In this document: positions 60,859 to 61,651 of the stretch, piece by piece
Numbering within the stretch: the first letter of the stretch is position 1
Layout: the number at the start of each line of letters is the position of its first letter
DNA from: Caldilineaceae bacterium
GTDB lineage: Bacteria; Chloroflexota; Anaerolineae; Caldilineales; Caldilineaceae
Reading direction: 5' to 3'
Length of the DNA: 61,651 nt
Assembly (NCBI GenBank): GCA_020634755.1
Contig: JACKBC010000041.1
Location: 1-61,651 of the forward strand
The notes under the pieces: model-generated
What the model was told of the DNA's origin: nothing
What the model saw: only the letters and a program-made list of their open reading frames with translations
Databases searched by the model: none
Position numbers and translations under genes: made by a program

Positions 60859-61651
60859 ATGTTACCTCCCCGCTGGCGCAAGGTCACGCGCGACCTCTGG
60901 CATTACAAAATGCGCACGGTGTTGGTTGTCTTGTCTATTGCCGTAGGCGTTATGGGCGTGGGCATGATTGCCGGCGCCCGCATTACCCTGGGCCGCGATA
61001 TGACAGCCGCCTACCAATCCACGACTCCTTTTCATGGCGTCATCTACACTGAAAAGCTGGATCCAGCGCTGCTCCGTTCGTTGGCGCGCACGCCTGGCAT
61101 TGCCCAAACCGAGGCGCGCGGCTTTGTCAATGTACGCATTCAGGCCGCATCCGGCGGGTGGGAAAATTTACAGCTCGAAGTCATCGACGATTTCAACGCC
61201 ATCCACATCAACAAGATTTTCCCCCTATCGGGCGCGTGGCCACCCGCCAAACAGCAGGTGCTATTGGAGCGCGCTTCAGCGGCTGAACTCAATATCCCCC
61301 TGGGCGATACGCTCACCGTGCAGACGCGCAGCGCCGAACTTCACACTCTAATTATTGGTGGCATTGTCCATGATATCAACCAGACGCCCAAGACGTTTTC
61401 GGGCGAATATAAAGGCTATATCATCCGGGAGACGGCCGAGACGCTGGGCTTTGATCGCGAATTAGACGTGCTCTATTTTACCGTGAGTGAACGGCCGCTG
61501 CAGCGTGACGCTATTTTGGACCGACTTGATGCATTGAAGGCAAAGTTGGAGCGCAGCGGACGGGCCGTCAATGGTCGCTTTGTGCCGGAGCCGGGCAAAC
61601 ATTGGGCGGATGATGAAGTGACATCCATGCTCTATTTGCTGAGCGCGCTTG
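60859..61651 (+). CDS. FtsX/MacB-type ABC transporter permease, 3' end cut by window
   Basis: At least 264 residues from ATG 60859, open to the right edge. It begins with LWHYKMRTVLVVLSIAVGVMGVGMIAG (first transmembrane helix), then a long extracytoplasmic domain with LARTPGIAQTEARGFVNV and YIIRETAETLGFD, as in MacB/FtsX family permeases. The transmembrane helices 2-4 should follow beyond the window. It probably exports a lipoprotein, peptide or lipid, or acts in mechanotransmission. The partner ATPase is not seen. Confidence 0.85.
   Translation, partial: MLPPRWRKVTRDLWHYKMRTVLVVLSIAVGVMGVGMIAGARITLGRDMTAAYQSTTPFHGVIYTEKLDPALLRSLARTPGIAQTEARGFVNVRIQAASGGWENLQLEVIDDFNAIHINKIFPLSGAWPPAKQQVLLERASAAELNIPLGDTLTVQTRSAELHTLIIGGIVHDINQTPKTFSGEYKGYIIRETAETLGFDRELDVLYFTVSERPLQRDAILDRLDALKAKLERSGRAVNGRFVPEPGKHWADDEVTSMLYLLSAL

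Noticed and set aside
1..61651. tRNA or rRNA genes
   Set aside because: No cloverleaf with a TTCGANNC arm plus acceptor and anticodon stems, and no rRNA-like conserved stretch, was found by eye. A covariance search would settle it.

Overview
The window looks like chromosomal DNA of a Chloroflexota bacterium (Anaerolineae/Caldilineae type). I infer this from the mix of families and from secreted multidomain proteins ending in, or containing, a short Y/F/H-L-P-[LTV]-[VI] motif. Other hints are the many Thr/Pro-rich propeller, DNRLRE-type and G8-type extracellular proteins and the intergenic DNA full of short palindromic elements. No rRNA, tRNA, CRISPR array, phage module or intact transposase was seen.

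Layout. 1-928 (-): 3'-truncated GAPDH with an N-terminal extension. 1407-7167 (-): secreted M4 metalloprotease, polyprenyl-phosphate glycosyltransferase, amidase. 7493-8839 (+): glutamine synthetase. 8961-11364 (-): nagA and a hybrid response regulator/histidine kinase. 11365-11904: repeat-rich island. 11905-18940 (-): glgB, a GlgA-like glycosyltransferase and a frame-broken beta-propeller protein. 19396-21315 (-): GH127 arabinofuranosidase. 21557-23124 (+): methyltransferase and a conserved unknown. 23266-25083 (-): frame-broken CPA1 antiporter. 25445-29580 (+): sugar dehydrogenase lipoprotein, small membrane protein, coaX, coaBC. 29635-35890 (-): Crp/Fnr regulator, degenerate prenyl-synthase homologue, secA (frame-broken), hsp20, small BON-like protein. 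36309-43283 (+): rmd-gmd-DUF4062 operon, GrpB-like protein, Nudix and lyase pair, unknown protein, iolG. 43384-44382 (-): kinase-like phosphotransferase. 44582-47017 (+): G8-domain beta-helix protein. 47129-47656 (-): SRPBCC protein. 48125-55383 (+): arylsulfotransferase-like protein, DUF6817 protein, amidohydrolase, molybdenum hydroxylase large subunit, arfB. 55446-57226 (-): msrQ and msrP. 57560-61651: DUF2231-like protein (+), trpS (-), glycosidase-like protein (+), 3'-truncated ABC permease (+).

Working groups. rmd and gmd should make GDP-D-rhamnose for surface glycans, with the polyprenyl-phosphate glycosyltransferase in the same general area of metabolism. glgB and the GlgA-like enzyme build glycogen. 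coaX and coaBC cover two stages of coenzyme A synthesis. msrP and msrQ form the periplasmic methionine-sulfoxide repair pair. Secreted degradative proteins (M4, GH127, sugar dehydrogenase, arylsulfotransferase-like, G8) fit a polymer-degrading heterotroph.

Two cross-cutting observations stand out. First, at least three families of short non-coding elements with terminal inverted repeats (84-85 bp in four copies, 46-90 bp in six or more, 65 bp in two) are spread through the intergenic DNA, and one copy is read in frame into a protein N-terminus. Second, several conserved genes (secA, coaBC, the antiporter, the propeller gene and a small membrane protein) are broken by single-base shifts, often in G or C homopolymers. 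This points to indel errors in the sequence rather than true pseudogenes.
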